Positions 44,432 through 54,328 of a DNA stretch of 64,000 bases are shown piece after piece. How positions within the stretch are numbered: the first letter of the stretch is position 1; each line of letters starts with the position of its first letter. Location of the stretch: assembly GCA_963718195.1 (NCBI GenBank), contig CAVQYQ010000010.1, positions 1 to 64,000 on the forward strand, read 5' to 3'. A program made the position numbers and the translations under genes. Below the pieces are notes generated by a model. That model made no database searches, was not told the origin of the DNA, and was given only the letters and a program-made list of their open reading frames with translations. Origin of the DNA: MADRE3 sp963718195 (GTDB taxonomy: Bacteria > Desulfobacterota > Desulfobulbia > Desulfobulbales > Desulfocapsaceae).

Positions 44432-45427
44432 TCATTGCGCGGATTTTGATTTACCACTTCTCTGGTATTTCCGAACAGCACGATTATGCTCTGACAACGA
44501 CTCAGAAAAGTAATGGGTTCCATCGTTCTTTGAAACAAAATAGAGATAGTCTGTCCGAGAGGGGAACAACACGGCGCTGAGAGCCTGCGCACCCGGGCTG
44601 CAGATCGGCCCTGGCGGTAATGCCTTTATCGTATAGGTGTTGTAGGGAGTTGCTGTTTTCAGATCTGAGCGGGTCAAGGTACCATTGAAATTGCTGAGTC
44701 CAAAGATGACAGTGGGATCGGACTGGAGTTTCATTTTTCTCTCCAGCCTGTTTAAAAAAACCGAGGCAATGACCGGACGTTCTTCGCCGACACCGCTCTC
44801 TTTCTCGATAATTGAGGCAAGAGTGAAAACCTGGTGCCTGTTCAAACCGCTGTTATTATCGCCGGACAACTCCTGCCAGACTGACAATGCCTGAATGACA
44901 AGCATGGTAATGAGTTCACGCTCACTTTTGGCAGGTTTCATCAGGCGATAGGTGTCAGGAAAGAGATATCCTTCAAGACTCTCAACATCTTTTATACCGA
45001 GTTCTTCTATAAATACAGGATCGTGGGCCGCATCGATAAAGCGTTTCTTATCAACCCAGCCACCGGAAGAAAAGATTTCTGCTATCTCGCTAATATTCAG
45101 ACCTTCGGGTATGGTGATCTTATACTCCAGCGGGCGGGCAGAGGCGAGTTCCCTGATCAGCTGGACGGGTGTCTGACCAGTCTTAAGCATGAACTCTCCG
45201 GCCTGAAGCCTGGCTGATTTTCCCATCAATCTGACCAGGATCAGAAACCTGATATCATCATAGATCAACTCTTTTTCGGCAAGAAGCGCTGAAATATTCC
45301 TGCTCGAAGTACCGCGGGGAATGAAGACCGAAACGGCGGGAGTTTTGAGAGAGGGGCCTGGACTCCAGCTGTAAGAAGATACCCAGGCCGCAGCCAGCAC
45401 AACCCCTAAAAACAGGCTGAGGGTCAT
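44432..45427 (-). CDS. mltG: Endolytic murein transglycosylase MltG
   Basis: Cleaves nascent glycan strands at the membrane. The 331-aa YceG-fold protein has an N-terminal transmembrane helix (about 2-20), then VFIPRGTSSRNISALLAE (LysM-like subdomain). The catalytic domain has LEGYLFPDTYRL, LASIIEKESGVGEERPVIASVFLNRLERKMKLQSDPTVIFG (catalytic Glu in E-K-E-S), SPYNTY-like TPYNTYTIKALPPGPICSPG, and YFVSKNDGTHYFS. The ATG at 45427 leaves almost no cytoplasmic tail. It is 61 nt after lon. Confidence 0.95.
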   Translation of the reverse strand: MTLSLFLGVVLAAAWVSSYSWSPGPSLKTPAVSVFIPRGTSSRNISALLAEKELIYDDIRFLILVRLMGKSARLQAGEFMLKTGQTPVQLIRELASARPLEYKITIPEGLNISEIAEIFSSGGWVDKKRFIDAAHDPVFIEELGIKDVESLEGYLFPDTYRLMKPAKSERELITMLVIQALSVWQELSGDNNSGLNRHQVFTLASIIEKESGVGEERPVIASVFLNRLERKMKLQSDPTVIFGLSNFNGTLTRSDLKTATPYNTYTIKALPPGPICSPGAQALSAVLFPSRTDYLYFVSKNDGTHYFSESLSEHNRAVRKYQRSGKSKSAQ

Positions 45428-45487
45428 CCACAGAACGACCCTCAGCAGGTGATTGCTGTTGGCCTGGTTTTTCTTCTGGAGTGGAGC

Positions 45488-47896
45488 TCACTTATTATTT
45501 TTCCAATTGCCCGACCTGCGTCCTTTGCCAAAAGCAACCGCAATCACCTCATCCATGTCCTTGACGGGATAAAAGGTCATTTGCTGCCTGATATTTTTAG
45601 GGATTTCACTCAGGTCCTTTTTATTCTGGTCAGGGATAATCACCTCGGTCATATGAGCCCGGAGTGCGGCGAGCGCCTTTTCTTTGAGGCCGCCAATGGG
45701 CAAAACCCTGCCCCGCAAGGTAACCTCACCAGTCATTGCCAGGCCCCGTTTGACCTTGCACCCGGAGATCGCTGAGTAGAGCGCTGTGGCAATGGTAATA
45801 CCTGCAGATGGGCCATCTTTGGGTATCGCCCCTGCCGGTACATGAATATGAATATCGATGGTATCAAAGTAATCTTCGGAAACCTTGAGATCACTCGACC
45901 GACTCCGGCAGTAGGTCAGAGCCGCCTGGGCAGATTCTTTCATCACGTCTCCGAGTTGGCCGGTCATGATCAGCTTGCCTTTACCTGGCATCAGATTTAC
46001 TTCTATCTGCAGAATTTCCCCGCCAACCTCTGTCCAGGCCAGACCGGTAACCAATCCAGGCTGATCGAGTGTTTCCTGCTCGGACTCCGGTATCACCTTG
46101 GGAGGACCGAGATACTTGTGAAGGTTTCTGACAGAAACGGTATAGGGACCTCTGCCACCCTCAGCGATCTTTCGCGCCACCTTCCGACAGACTTTGCCGA
46201 TTTCACGTTCCAGATTTCTCAATCCCGCCTCTCGGGTATAGTGAGTGATTATAAGATTAATGGTCTCGTCCCCTAATCGGATTTTTGCTGGCTTCAGCCC
46301 GTTCTCCTTGATCTGACGTGGGATAAGATAGCGATTGGCAATGGCGAGCTTCTCCTCAAGCGTATAACCCGACAGACGGATCACTTCCATCCGGTCCAGC
46401 AACGGCCCGGGTATGGTGTCGCTCATGTTTGCAGTAGTGATAAACATCACCTTTGATAGGTCAAAGGGTAGATTGAGATAGTGGTCCGAAAACTCAAAGT
46501 TCTGTTCCGGGTCAAGGACCTCGAGAAGAGCCGAAGACGGGTCACCGCGATAATCTGCGCCAACCTTGTCAATCTCGTCCATCATGAATACCGGGTTATT
46601 AGATTTTACCGTTTTCAAGCCCTGAATAATCCGGCCCGGCATCGCCCCGATATAAGTACGTCTGTGTCCTCTGATTTCTGCCTCATCCCGCATTCCGCCA
46701 AGAGAGATGCGATGAAATTTTCGTCCCATTGCACGGGCAATGGATTGGCCAAGAGAAGTTTTTCCGACCCCGGGAGGACCGACAAAACAGAGAATCGGCC
46801 CTTTCGTTGACTGATTCAGCTTACGAACAGCCAGATACTCAAGGATTCTCTCTTTGACCCGGTCAAGTCCGTAATGATCCTCGTCAAGCACGTGCTTTGC
46901 AGCCTTCAGCTCAAGTCGGTCTTTTGTTCCTTTTTTCCATGGCACATCAAGAATCCAGTCAATGTAAGTCCGTATGATGGTCGCTTCCGAGGAGTCCGGA
47001 TGCATCATCTCCATCCTGCTGACCTGCTTTTTTGCCTCTTTACGAATCTTTTTAGGCATCTTGGTTTTCTTGATTTTCCGCTCAAGTTCTTCTATTTCCT
47101 GGGTACGCTCGTCGGTGTCACCAAGTTCTTTCTGCAAGGCATGAAGCTGTTCGCGCAGGATGTATTCGCGCTGAGATTTGGACATTTCCTCTTTGGCTTC
47201 ATTTTGAATTTTGGCCTGTACCGTTGAAACCTCCAATTCTTTGCCCAACAGGACGCTGACCAATTGAAGCCGTTTGACCGGGTTGACCTCTTCAAGAATT
47301 GCCTGGGACTCGACGATTTTCAGCCTCAAATTTGAGCCAACCAGATCTGCAAGCCTACCCGGATCTTCTATATTGTTGATGATCATCATCAGGTCAGCAG
47401 AAAGAATACCTCTTAGTGACATAATCTTTTCTGTCTGGTCCCGAACCGTGCGCATCAGAGCCTCGACTTCCACGGTGATTTCACCGCCATCTTCATCTTC
47501 GACGACCTCAACAGTTACCTGGTACGAGGGCTCTGTCCGCAGGTATTCGGTCACCCGCGCCTTGGACATGGCCTGGACAAGGACTTTCAGCCTTCCATCC
47601 GGCAGCTTCAGGGTTCGCATGATCATGCAGACCATACCGACATCATAAAGATCCTCCGTCGACGGGTTGTCTTTTGTTGCATCGCGCTGGGTTACAAGCA
47701 TCAGTAATTTATTTGAGTTCAATGCCTCATTAACAGCCTCTACAGAACCTGGGCGGCCGACAAACAGCGGTATAATCATATAATTAAAGATTACCACGTC
47801 CCTGACAGCCATCATCGGCAACTGGTCCGGTATCTCCAGGTCTTCATTGCTTGAAAAATCGTCCATTCCCAAGCTGAGTGAATCATTAAATTCCAC
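45488..47896 (-). CDS. lon: ATP-dependent protease La (Lon)
   Basis: Cytoplasmic quality-control protease. The 802 aa comprise an N-terminal substrate-binding domain (LPMMAVRDVVIFNYMIIPLFVGR), a coiled linker, and an AAA+ module with GPPGVGKTSLGQSIARAMG (about 357-375), FMMDEIDKVG and sensor residues. The C-terminal Ser-Lys protease domain has the catalytic serine in KDGPSAGITIATAL and the lysine near GLKEKALAALRA. Start is GTG at 47896 with GGAGG 5 nt before it. It heads the operon lon-mltG-nadE-cytochrome-hflX. I saw no clear heat-shock promoter upstream. Confidence 0.97.
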   Translation of the reverse strand: MEFNDSLSLGMDDFSSNEDLEIPDQLPMMAVRDVVIFNYMIIPLFVGRPGSVEAVNEALNSNKLLMLVTQRDATKDNPSTEDLYDVGMVCMIMRTLKLPDGRLKVLVQAMSKARVTEYLRTEPSYQVTVEVVEDEDGGEITVEVEALMRTVRDQTEKIMSLRGILSADLMMIINNIEDPGRLADLVGSNLRLKIVESQAILEEVNPVKRLQLVSVLLGKELEVSTVQAKIQNEAKEEMSKSQREYILREQLHALQKELGDTDERTQEIEELERKIKKTKMPKKIRKEAKKQVSRMEMMHPDSSEATIIRTYIDWILDVPWKKGTKDRLELKAAKHVLDEDHYGLDRVKERILEYLAVRKLNQSTKGPILCFVGPPGVGKTSLGQSIARAMGRKFHRISLGGMRDEAEIRGHRRTYIGAMPGRIIQGLKTVKSNNPVFMMDEIDKVGADYRGDPSSALLEVLDPEQNFEFSDHYLNLPFDLSKVMFITTANMSDTIPGPLLDRMEVIRLSGYTLEEKLAIANRYLIPRQIKENGLKPAKIRLGDETINLIITHYTREAGLRNLEREIGKVCRKVARKIAEGGRGPYTVSVRNLHKYLGPPKVIPESEQETLDQPGLVTGLAWTEVGGEILQIEVNLMPGKGKLIMTGQLGDVMKESAQAALTYCRSRSSDLKVSEDYFDTIDIHIHVPAGAIPKDGPSAGITIATALYSAISGCKVKRGLAMTGEVTLRGRVLPIGGLKEKALAALRAHMTEVIIPDQNKKDLSEIPKNIRQQMTFYPVKDMDEVIAVAFGKGRRSGNWKNNK

Positions 47897-48161
47897 TTAA
47901 ACCTCCACAACCGTATTACGATTGTTGTTTTATCATTAAATTTTATGAGTATACCGATGGTCTGTTGTATTTAAACATCGATATCAATAGCCTAAAAAAA
48001 CCGTGAAAAACCTAAACATTGAGATTCTTTAAGTCAAGACACTTCTGATGGACCGGTGTCCGGGTTTGAAAATTTCTTGATCAATTACCACAATTCAACC
48101 ATATTGTTTGTTTTCAATTAAAAATAATCGCTCTCAGATCAAATTAAAATCAGGATGGATT

Positions 48162-48962
48162 ATGCTACTCGCCGAATCATTGTTTGACACCACGACGTTT
48201 GATCACTCATCTGTTTTCTCTGATTCCCTGCCAGTCTGGTCAGCGCTCGCTAATCTTAAAGCGTATATGGACCAATATCGGTACAAAAGCGAGCTGCTCG
48301 AACCATTCACAGACGGAGTTCCCCTGCAGGAACCTGTCATTATACATGATAATACACTTATACCGGTAAAAGCGTGTGAAATAGTGTATGGCGATGCCTG
48401 TAAAGGAGACCTTGTCATCTCCCAGGATGGCAGACGCCTGGAGGGAGCTTCTCTTATCATGGCGGGTGCAATCCTGATCGGCGTGAAGATTGCGATCGGC
48501 AAAGGGAGCCTGATTGAAGGTGGTGCAACAATCAAGGAACCCGCAATTATCGGCAGTCGTACCGAGATCAGGCAAGGAGCATATATGCGTGGTTATTGCC
48601 TGATTGGCGACCGATGTGTTGTCGGACACACGACCGAGGTCAAACATTCCATATTCCTCGATGATGCCAAGGCCGGTCACTTTGCTTATTTGGGTGACTC
48701 GGTTTTGGGCAATAATACAAACCTTGGCGCCGGTACCAAATGTGCAAACCTCAGATTTATTCCCGGCAATGTTAAGATAGTGGTTGCAGGTAAAATTGAG
48801 GACACCGGAATGCGAAAGTTTGGGGCTATCCTGGGTGATAGTGCACAGACCGGCTGTAATTCGGTGACCAGTCCGGGAACAATCATTGTTAAAAAAGGTA
48901 TTATAATGCCCAACACGACCGCCCCCTCCGGCTATCATCAGAACCGTCAGCGTATACGCTGA
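48162..48962 (+). CDS. Left-handed beta-helix protein, GlmU C-terminal-like
   Basis: A 266-aa protein. A short N-terminal segment (LLAESLFDTTTFDHSSVFSDSLPVWSALANLKAYM) precedes a long hexapeptide-repeat region (about 85-250: ILIGVKIAIGKGSLIEGGATIKEPAIIG, then FAYLGDSVLGNNTNLGAGTKCANLRF). The latter part resembles the acetyltransferase half of GlmU (HFAYLGDS, NNTNLGAGT, but no clear pyrophosphorylase domain). Proteins of this type are annotated as sugar-nucleotide acyltransferases. The substrate is unknown. The ATG at 48162 follows AGGA and was chosen over an in-frame start at 48108. It lies upstream of fumarase. Confidence 0.75.
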   Translation: MLLAESLFDTTTFDHSSVFSDSLPVWSALANLKAYMDQYRYKSELLEPFTDGVPLQEPVIIHDNTLIPVKACEIVYGDACKGDLVISQDGRRLEGASLIMAGAILIGVKIAIGKGSLIEGGATIKEPAIIGSRTEIRQGAYMRGYCLIGDRCVVGHTTEVKHSIFLDDAKAGHFAYLGDSVLGNNTNLGAGTKCANLRFIPGNVKIVVAGKIEDTGMRKFGAILGDSAQTGCNSVTSPGTIIVKKGIIMPNTTAPSGYHQNRQRIR

Positions 48963-49015
48963 AACCTTATAACACACTCTTTTTACTCATCCACCATTAC
49001 TATAAGAGGACAGAC

Positions 49016-50527
49016 ATGGCCATTATCAAAACCGAAGACTTTATAAGCTCGATCGCAGACAGCCTGCAATACATCAGCTACTACCATCCACTCGACTTTG
49101 TGAAGGCGATGCATGAGGCATACAAGAAAGAGGAGAATCAGGCGGCCAAGGACGCTATCGCCCAGATCCTGATAAATTCACGAATGTGCGCCATCGGCAA
49201 GCGACCTATCTGCCAGGACACCGGAATCATCACTGTTTTTGTTAAATTGGGGATGAACGCCGCTTTTGACAGTGAAAAAACCATCCAGGAAATGATTGAT
49301 GAAGGCGTAACACGAGCATATTGCAGCGAAGATAATCCGCTTCGCAAGTCAATCGTTGCTCCTCCTGCGGCTGAGCGTATAAACACCAAGACCAATGCCC
49401 CTGCTGTTGTACATGTTGAAATGGTCAAGGGCGACTCGGTGGAAATCAATATTGCCGCCAAGGGTGGTGGTTCTGAGAACAAGAGCAAGATGGCCATGCT
49501 GAACCCCGCAGATTCGATCGTTGACTGGGTCAAAAAAACGCTACCGCTGATGGGAGCAGGCTGGTGCCCGCCGGGAATACTCGGCATCGGTATCGGAGGA
49601 ACGATCGACAAGGCCATGTGTCTGGCAAAAGAGTCGTTGATGGACCCGATAGATATCCATGAATTAGTCGAACGTGGGCCTGCTGACTGGGTGGAGGAGC
49701 TGCGCCTGGAAATTTTTGAGGCGGTAAATGACCTTGGCATTGGTGCCCAGGGTCTTGGCGGGCTGACCACCGTACTCGATGTCAAAATCCTTGATTTTCC
49801 AACCCATGCTGCATCTCTGCCTGTTGCGATGATTCCCAATTGTGCGGCAACCCGTCATATTCATTTCTGCCTCGACGGCTCCGGTCCGGCCAACCTGGTT
49901 CCACCGAACATAGATGAGTGGCCTGAGATCGCCATGGAAGTGGGTGAATCGGTCAAGCGTGTTCAACTCGACAATATTACCAAAGAGGAGATCAGTTCAT
50001 GGAAGGCTGGTGATACCCTGTTACTCAACGGTAAGATTCTTACCGGTCGAGACGCTGCTCACAACCGAATTCAAACCTTTCTGGAGGCAGGCAAGGGGAT
50101 GCCTGATGGTGTCGATTTTAGCGGTCGGTTTATCTACTACGTAGGACCAGTCGATCCCGTTGGGGACGAGGTGGTCGGCCCGGCCGGCCCGACCACCTCC
50201 ACCAGGATGGATAAGTATACCAGTATGATGCTCAGCAAGACAGGGCTCTTCGGCATGATCGGCAAGGCTGAACGCGGGGATGAAACAATTTCGTTGATCA
50301 AGGAAAACCAGGCGGTCTACCTGATGGCTGTGGGTGGGGCTGCCTATCTCGTTTCAAAAGCAATAAAAAGCTCACGTACGATTGCTTTTAAGGATCTGGG
50401 CATGGAGGCGATCTACGAGTTTGAAGTCGAGGACATGCCGGTAACCGTTGCGGTAGACGCGCGTGGTGATGCGGTTCACAAAACAGGACCGACATTCTGG
50501 CAAAACGTTATAAAAAGTAAAAAATAA
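49016..50527 (+). CDS. fumA: Class I (4Fe-4S) fumarate hydratase
   Basis: Interconverts fumarate and malate. The 503-aa single chain contains both alpha-type (about 1-290) and beta-type (about 320-500) domains of the oxygen-sensitive Fe-S fumarase. Likely cluster cysteines are in ICQDTGIITVF, GAGWCPPGILG and IPNCAATRHIHF. The beta domain has GKILTGRDAAHNR and GPTTSTRMDKYTSMML with catalytic-type residues. A tartrate dehydratase cannot be excluded from sequence alone, but length and motifs fit fumarase. It fits an anaerobic C4-dicarboxylate pathway. Confidence 0.93.
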   Translation: MAIIKTEDFISSIADSLQYISYYHPLDFVKAMHEAYKKEENQAAKDAIAQILINSRMCAIGKRPICQDTGIITVFVKLGMNAAFDSEKTIQEMIDEGVTRAYCSEDNPLRKSIVAPPAAERINTKTNAPAVVHVEMVKGDSVEINIAAKGGGSENKSKMAMLNPADSIVDWVKKTLPLMGAGWCPPGILGIGIGGTIDKAMCLAKESLMDPIDIHELVERGPADWVEELRLEIFEAVNDLGIGAQGLGGLTTVLDVKILDFPTHAASLPVAMIPNCAATRHIHFCLDGSGPANLVPPNIDEWPEIAMEVGESVKRVQLDNITKEEISSWKAGDTLLLNGKILTGRDAAHNRIQTFLEAGKGMPDGVDFSGRFIYYVGPVDPVGDEVVGPAGPTTSTRMDKYTSMMLSKTGLFGMIGKAERGDETISLIKENQAVYLMAVGGAAYLVSKAIKSSRTIAFKDLGMEAIYEFEVEDMPVTVAVDARGDAVHKTGPTFWQNVIKSKK

Positions 50528-50541
50528 GCTGGCTCTCTAGA

Positions 50542-51840
50542 CTATTTAGGTGCAGAAGAATGGCCATCGGCTTGCCTTCTGCGCCTGAATATACCATTTC
50601 TCTTAAGATTTCCCTGCTCTCCTCTGAGGACCAGTCGCACCCTGTTTCCCGGATTTGCCCGCTGCACCTCATCCCCTCTCTCGTTTACCATCTTATCAAC
50701 GATAAATTGGCTGTTTGCAACAGACTGTTCCATATATTCTATTTTTTCACTACAGAGCAGTACATTTCTCGCTTCCACCAGCGGGTTGGTTGCCATTTCT
50801 CTGATCACGGCCACCGGTTCATAGCGCTGATCAATTCGAGATGAGTGGTAAAGCATTTCAGAGGTCCCCGGCCGCTCGTCAAAAAAATTTTCGGTACTAT
50901 CGCGAGTTCCCGTGCGGGCTATCTCCTGCAACATCTGTTCAGGAATCATTATTTTCTCCGGCTGGTCCCAGGCGGATGCGTCCAGGGTTGCAAGATAATC
51001 AAGTGCTGCACGGTAAACCCGAACAACCCCACCAACATAAAAAATAGACTTCATTCTTCCTTCGATCTTGATTGAGTCGATGCCGGCAGCCACCAGCTCA
51101 GGCAGTCGTCTTAACAAACAGAGGTCTTTCGAGTTAAAGATATAGGTTCCCCGGCGGTCTTCTTCCACCTGGAAATATTCATCCGGACGTTTTTCCTCGA
51201 CCAGAGAATAGCTGTAACGACATGGATGGGAGCAGTTCCCCTGATTCGCATCCCGACCTGTCATATAGCTGGAGAGCATGCACCTGCCGGAATAGGAAAT
51301 ACAGAGAGCTCCATGGACAAACACTTCCAGCTCACCATCCACTGCTGCCCTGATTGCTTGAATTTCCGTAAGAGAAAGCTCCCGGGCGAGATTAAGCCGG
51401 GTAACGCCCTGGCTGCTCCAGAACGATGCCGTGCCGGGATTTGTCACATTTGCCTGGGTCGAAAGATGTATCTCCAGGCCGGGCGCCATTTTTTGGGCCA
51501 GAACGAGTATCCCCGGGTCGGAAATAATGAGTCCGTCTACTCCAGCACTGTCAAGGAGCAGAAGGTACGCTTCAAGACCTTCAAAATCATCACCATGGGC
51601 GATAATATTAACGGTCACATAGAGTCGTACATGGTGCTGATGCGCATACATTACCGCATCACGAATTGATTCATCGGGAAAATTGCCAGCTTTTGCCCGC
51701 AGCCCGTATTTTGCCCCGCCCAGATAAACCGCATCGGCCCCATAGTGAATAGCCGTAACAAGTTTCTCGAAACTTCCTGCTGGGGCAAGAAGCTCGGGAA
51801 GCCGGGGAACAGAGGATTTACTGCTTTGTTTTTGATCCAT
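50542..51840 (-). CDS. Peptidase U32-family protein (YegQ/TrhP-like)
   Basis: A 432-aa U32 protein. It has LPELLAPAGSFEKLVTAIHYGADAVYLGG at the N-terminus, the U32 signature ELEVFVHGALCISYSGRCMLSSYMTGRDANQGNCSHPCR (about 175-213), and IDSIKIEGRMKS. The clustered cysteines (C183, C191, C207, C211 region) suit an Fe-S site as known for U32 relatives that hydroxylate tRNA or ubiquinone precursors. YegQ/TrhP makes 5-hydroxyuridine in tRNA. The adjacent divergent mnmA and mtaB (tRNA modification) make a tRNA role plausible, but this is inference. Confidence 0.85.
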   Translation of the reverse strand: MDQKQSSKSSVPRLPELLAPAGSFEKLVTAIHYGADAVYLGGAKYGLRAKAGNFPDESIRDAVMYAHQHHVRLYVTVNIIAHGDDFEGLEAYLLLLDSAGVDGLIISDPGILVLAQKMAPGLEIHLSTQANVTNPGTASFWSSQGVTRLNLARELSLTEIQAIRAAVDGELEVFVHGALCISYSGRCMLSSYMTGRDANQGNCSHPCRYSYSLVEEKRPDEYFQVEEDRRGTYIFNSKDLCLLRRLPELVAAGIDSIKIEGRMKSIFYVGGVVRVYRAALDYLATLDASAWDQPEKIMIPEQMLQEIARTGTRDSTENFFDERPGTSEMLYHSSRIDQRYEPVAVIREMATNPLVEARNVLLCSEKIEYMEQSVANSQFIVDKMVNERGDEVQRANPGNRVRLVLRGEQGNLKRNGIFRRRRQADGHSSAPK

Positions 51841-51936
51841 GGTGCATTATTGTGGTTGCTCTGAAAAATTTCAGCCGTACAGTGTGGTGAGTGATCCTTT
51901 CTTAATTAATAATGAGTCTTGTTGCAATATATTCCA

Positions 51937-52980
51937 ATGTCGCGTGAACCAGTCGGTATAGCCATGAGTGGTGGTGTCGATTCCACAGCAACCGCTCTGC
52001 TGCTGAAAGAAAAATTCGAGCTCAGGGGCTTTTTTATGGACCTTGACCAACCCGATTTTCCTCAGCAGAAAGATAGAGTTGAATATCTTGCGGGGACCAT
52101 TGGCATACCTCTTGAGATTTTTGACCTTAAAAAACAATTCAGACAACTGGTTCTTGATTATTTTTCTGACAGCTACTACCGGGGGAAGACCCCAAACCCC
52201 TGTATCATCTGTAACCGTAAAGTAAAATTCGGGCTGTTCCTTGATGCGATTCTAGCTGCCGGCATGGAGCGCATGGCAACCGGCCATTATGCCCGCATTG
52301 AGAAGATCACAGATGAATATTCCCTGCACACCGGTATGGATAAAACAAAAGATCAATCATACTTTCTCTCACGTCTTACCCAAAAGCAGCTTTCGCAGGT
52401 ACTGTTTCCACTCGGTGCAAGATCAAAAGCCGATATCTATCGATTTATGGAACATAACGGTTATGACGATTTCAGGGGGAGAGAAAGTCAGGACATCTGT
52501 TTTCTGAAAAACAAAAAACTCACCTCTTTTCTGGAGGACTTGGGAAAACAACCCGCTCTCCCCGGTCCCATCATCTCGACAGCGGGAGTGGTGCTCGGCG
52601 AGCACCGGGGTTTATATCGATATACCATCGGGCAACGGCGCGGCCTCGGTCTACCAGACCTTACACCCTGGTATGTCGTTTCCATGGATTACACGAACAA
52701 TTCACTTGTCGTTGGAAAGGACGACGAGCTGCTCTCACCAGCCCTGGTTGCCTGTTCTGCCCACTGGCTCAGTAGAACGGAGCCGGAAAATAACCACACA
52801 TATACAGTTCGGATTCGTTACTCTCACCCCGGAACACTTGCTCGTATTCGCTTTATCTCAGACGACTCGTTCAGGCTTGATTTCGAGGAACCTCAACGAG
52901 CCGTCGCTCCCGGGCAATATGCTGTAATCTATGATGGAGACAGAGTGCTTGGCTCCGGAGAAATTGTTTCAGGACAGTGA
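51937..52980 (+). CDS. mnmA: tRNA-specific 2-thiouridylase MnmA
   Basis: Thiolates U34 of tRNA Lys/Glu/Gln. The 347 aa from ATG 51937 have the PP-loop MSGGVDSTATALLL, the catalytic Cys segment NPCIICNRKVKFG, TGHYARIE, KDQSYFLSRL, the second active-site cysteine in ESQDICFLKN, and the C-terminal beta-barrel (GQRRGLGLP, then PGQYAVIYDGDRVLGSG). An upstream in-frame TTG is possible but adds only six residues. It is directly followed by mtaB. Confidence 0.95.
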   Translation: MSREPVGIAMSGGVDSTATALLLKEKFELRGFFMDLDQPDFPQQKDRVEYLAGTIGIPLEIFDLKKQFRQLVLDYFSDSYYRGKTPNPCIICNRKVKFGLFLDAILAAGMERMATGHYARIEKITDEYSLHTGMDKTKDQSYFLSRLTQKQLSQVLFPLGARSKADIYRFMEHNGYDDFRGRESQDICFLKNKKLTSFLEDLGKQPALPGPIISTAGVVLGEHRGLYRYTIGQRRGLGLPDLTPWYVVSMDYTNNSLVVGKDDELLSPALVACSAHWLSRTEPENNHTYTVRIRYSHPGTLARIRFISDDSFRLDFEEPQRAVAPGQYAVIYDGDRVLGSGEIVSGQ

Positions 52981-53008
52981 CCTGTTTCCTCTGTTCAACA
53001 GATCTACC

Positions 53009-54328
53009 ATGAAAAAAACATATATTACCACACTGGGCTGCAAGGTTAACCAGTTTGAATCAGCTTCCATAAAAAATGGTTTTGAGGACCAGGGTTTTAT
53101 TTCCACCACGTCCATGGATGACGCTGACATTATCGTCATTAACACCTGTGCGGTCACTGGCAAAGCAAGTGCCCAGTCCCGTCAGATAATTCGGAAAGCG
53201 GCGAGATTAAATAAACAAGCCGCCATTGTCGTAACCGGCTGCCATGCTCAGCTGGCAGCAGACGAGATAAAAAAGATGGATGATATCGATCCTCATCGTC
53301 TCTGTATTGTCGGCAATGATCAAAAAGACAGACTCGTCCCTCACGTTCTTGACCACAAGGCGGACAAAGACATTCTCACCAAGGACTTACACGCTAGCCC
53401 GAAAGATATCTGCCTGCTGCCGGTAAACAAGTTCGCCAATCGCACCAGGGCATATCTCCGTATTCAGGATGGATGCAACAGTTTCTGCAGCTATTGCATT
53501 GTACCCTACACCCGGGGACAGAGCCGCAGTCTGCCCAAAGCTGAGGTCCTTAAACAAGCCCACCGCTATGGAAATGGTGGACACCGGGAAATCGTCGTTA
53601 CCGGTATTCATGTCGGTCAGTACGGCAGAGACCTCGACGAATCATGCCACATCAGTGACTTGATGGAACTGCTCTGTACATCAATGCCGGATATCAGGTT
53701 TCGTCTGTCATCTATTGAACCGCTTGAAATCAGTCCGAGCTTGTTATCACTGATGAGCAGGCTGGATAACTTCATGCCGCATCTCCACATTCCACTGCAA
53801 AGCGGTGATAATAAAATCCTTAAGCAGATGAACAGGCGCTACTCCCAGGAACAGTTCCTTGCAGTCGTTCAGGCCTGCAGAGCCCGGTTGCCCGACGCGG
53901 CAATCGGTATCGATGTGCTGGTTGGCTTTCCGGGTGAGTCGGCTGAACATTTTAATACCACCCTCTCATTTCTCCAGCGCCTGGATTTCACCTACCTGCA
54001 TGTCTTCCCCTATTCGAAAAGACCAGGCACAAGAGCGGCCACATTCTCTGGTCAGGTAGAAAAACAGGAAAAATCAGAACGGGTAGAAGCATTGAGGATT
54101 TTAAGTGAGAAAAATCGAATAGCATTTTATAGTCGTCATATCGGTTCGAGAAAAACAGCACTCATTGAAAATGAACGAGATGACTCCGGGCTCTTGAAAG
54201 GGTTCACAGATAATTATATTCCAGTTCTGATTGATGGAGATGACAGTCTTAAAAACAATGTTGTTTCCGTTGAGTTGATCTCTCTGATAAACGGTTCAGT
54301 AAAAGCAGACCTCATTGACGAATCATGA
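53009..54328 (+). CDS. mtaB: tRNA t6A37 methylthiotransferase MtaB
   Basis: Radical SAM enzyme that adds a methylthio group to t6A37. The 439 aa have the N-terminal auxiliary cluster cysteines in TLGCKVNQFES, NTCAVTGKA and TGCHAQL, and the radical SAM CNSFCSYCIVPYTRGQSRS motif (CxxxCxxC, about 152-160). The HIPLQSGDNKILKQMNRRYS segment follows, then a C-terminal TRAM-like stretch. ATG 53009 gives the family-typical start KKTYITTLGC. A longer frame to 52931 overlaps mnmA and has no better signal. It ends 4 nt into cinA. Confidence 0.94.
   Translation: MKKTYITTLGCKVNQFESASIKNGFEDQGFISTTSMDDADIIVINTCAVTGKASAQSRQIIRKAARLNKQAAIVVTGCHAQLAADEIKKMDDIDPHRLCIVGNDQKDRLVPHVLDHKADKDILTKDLHASPKDICLLPVNKFANRTRAYLRIQDGCNSFCSYCIVPYTRGQSRSLPKAEVLKQAHRYGNGGHREIVVTGIHVGQYGRDLDESCHISDLMELLCTSMPDIRFRLSSIEPLEISPSLLSLMSRLDNFMPHLHIPLQSGDNKILKQMNRRYSQEQFLAVVQACRARLPDAAIGIDVLVGFPGESAEHFNTTLSFLQRLDFTYLHVFPYSKRPGTRAATFSGQVEKQEKSERVEALRILSEKNRIAFYSRHIGSRKTALIENERDDSGLLKGFTDNYIPVLIDGDDSLKNNVVSVELISLINGSVKADLIDES

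Noticed and set aside
45258..45491. Alternative GTG frame (MSSTPEEKPG...) at the mltG 5' end
   Set aside because: It overlaps the true mltG frame and lacks MltG sequence. The ATG 45427 frame carries all catalytic motifs.
47897..48161. Heat-shock (sigma-32) promoter for lon
   Set aside because: A TTGACT-like box is present, but no CCCCAT-type -10 element at proper spacing.
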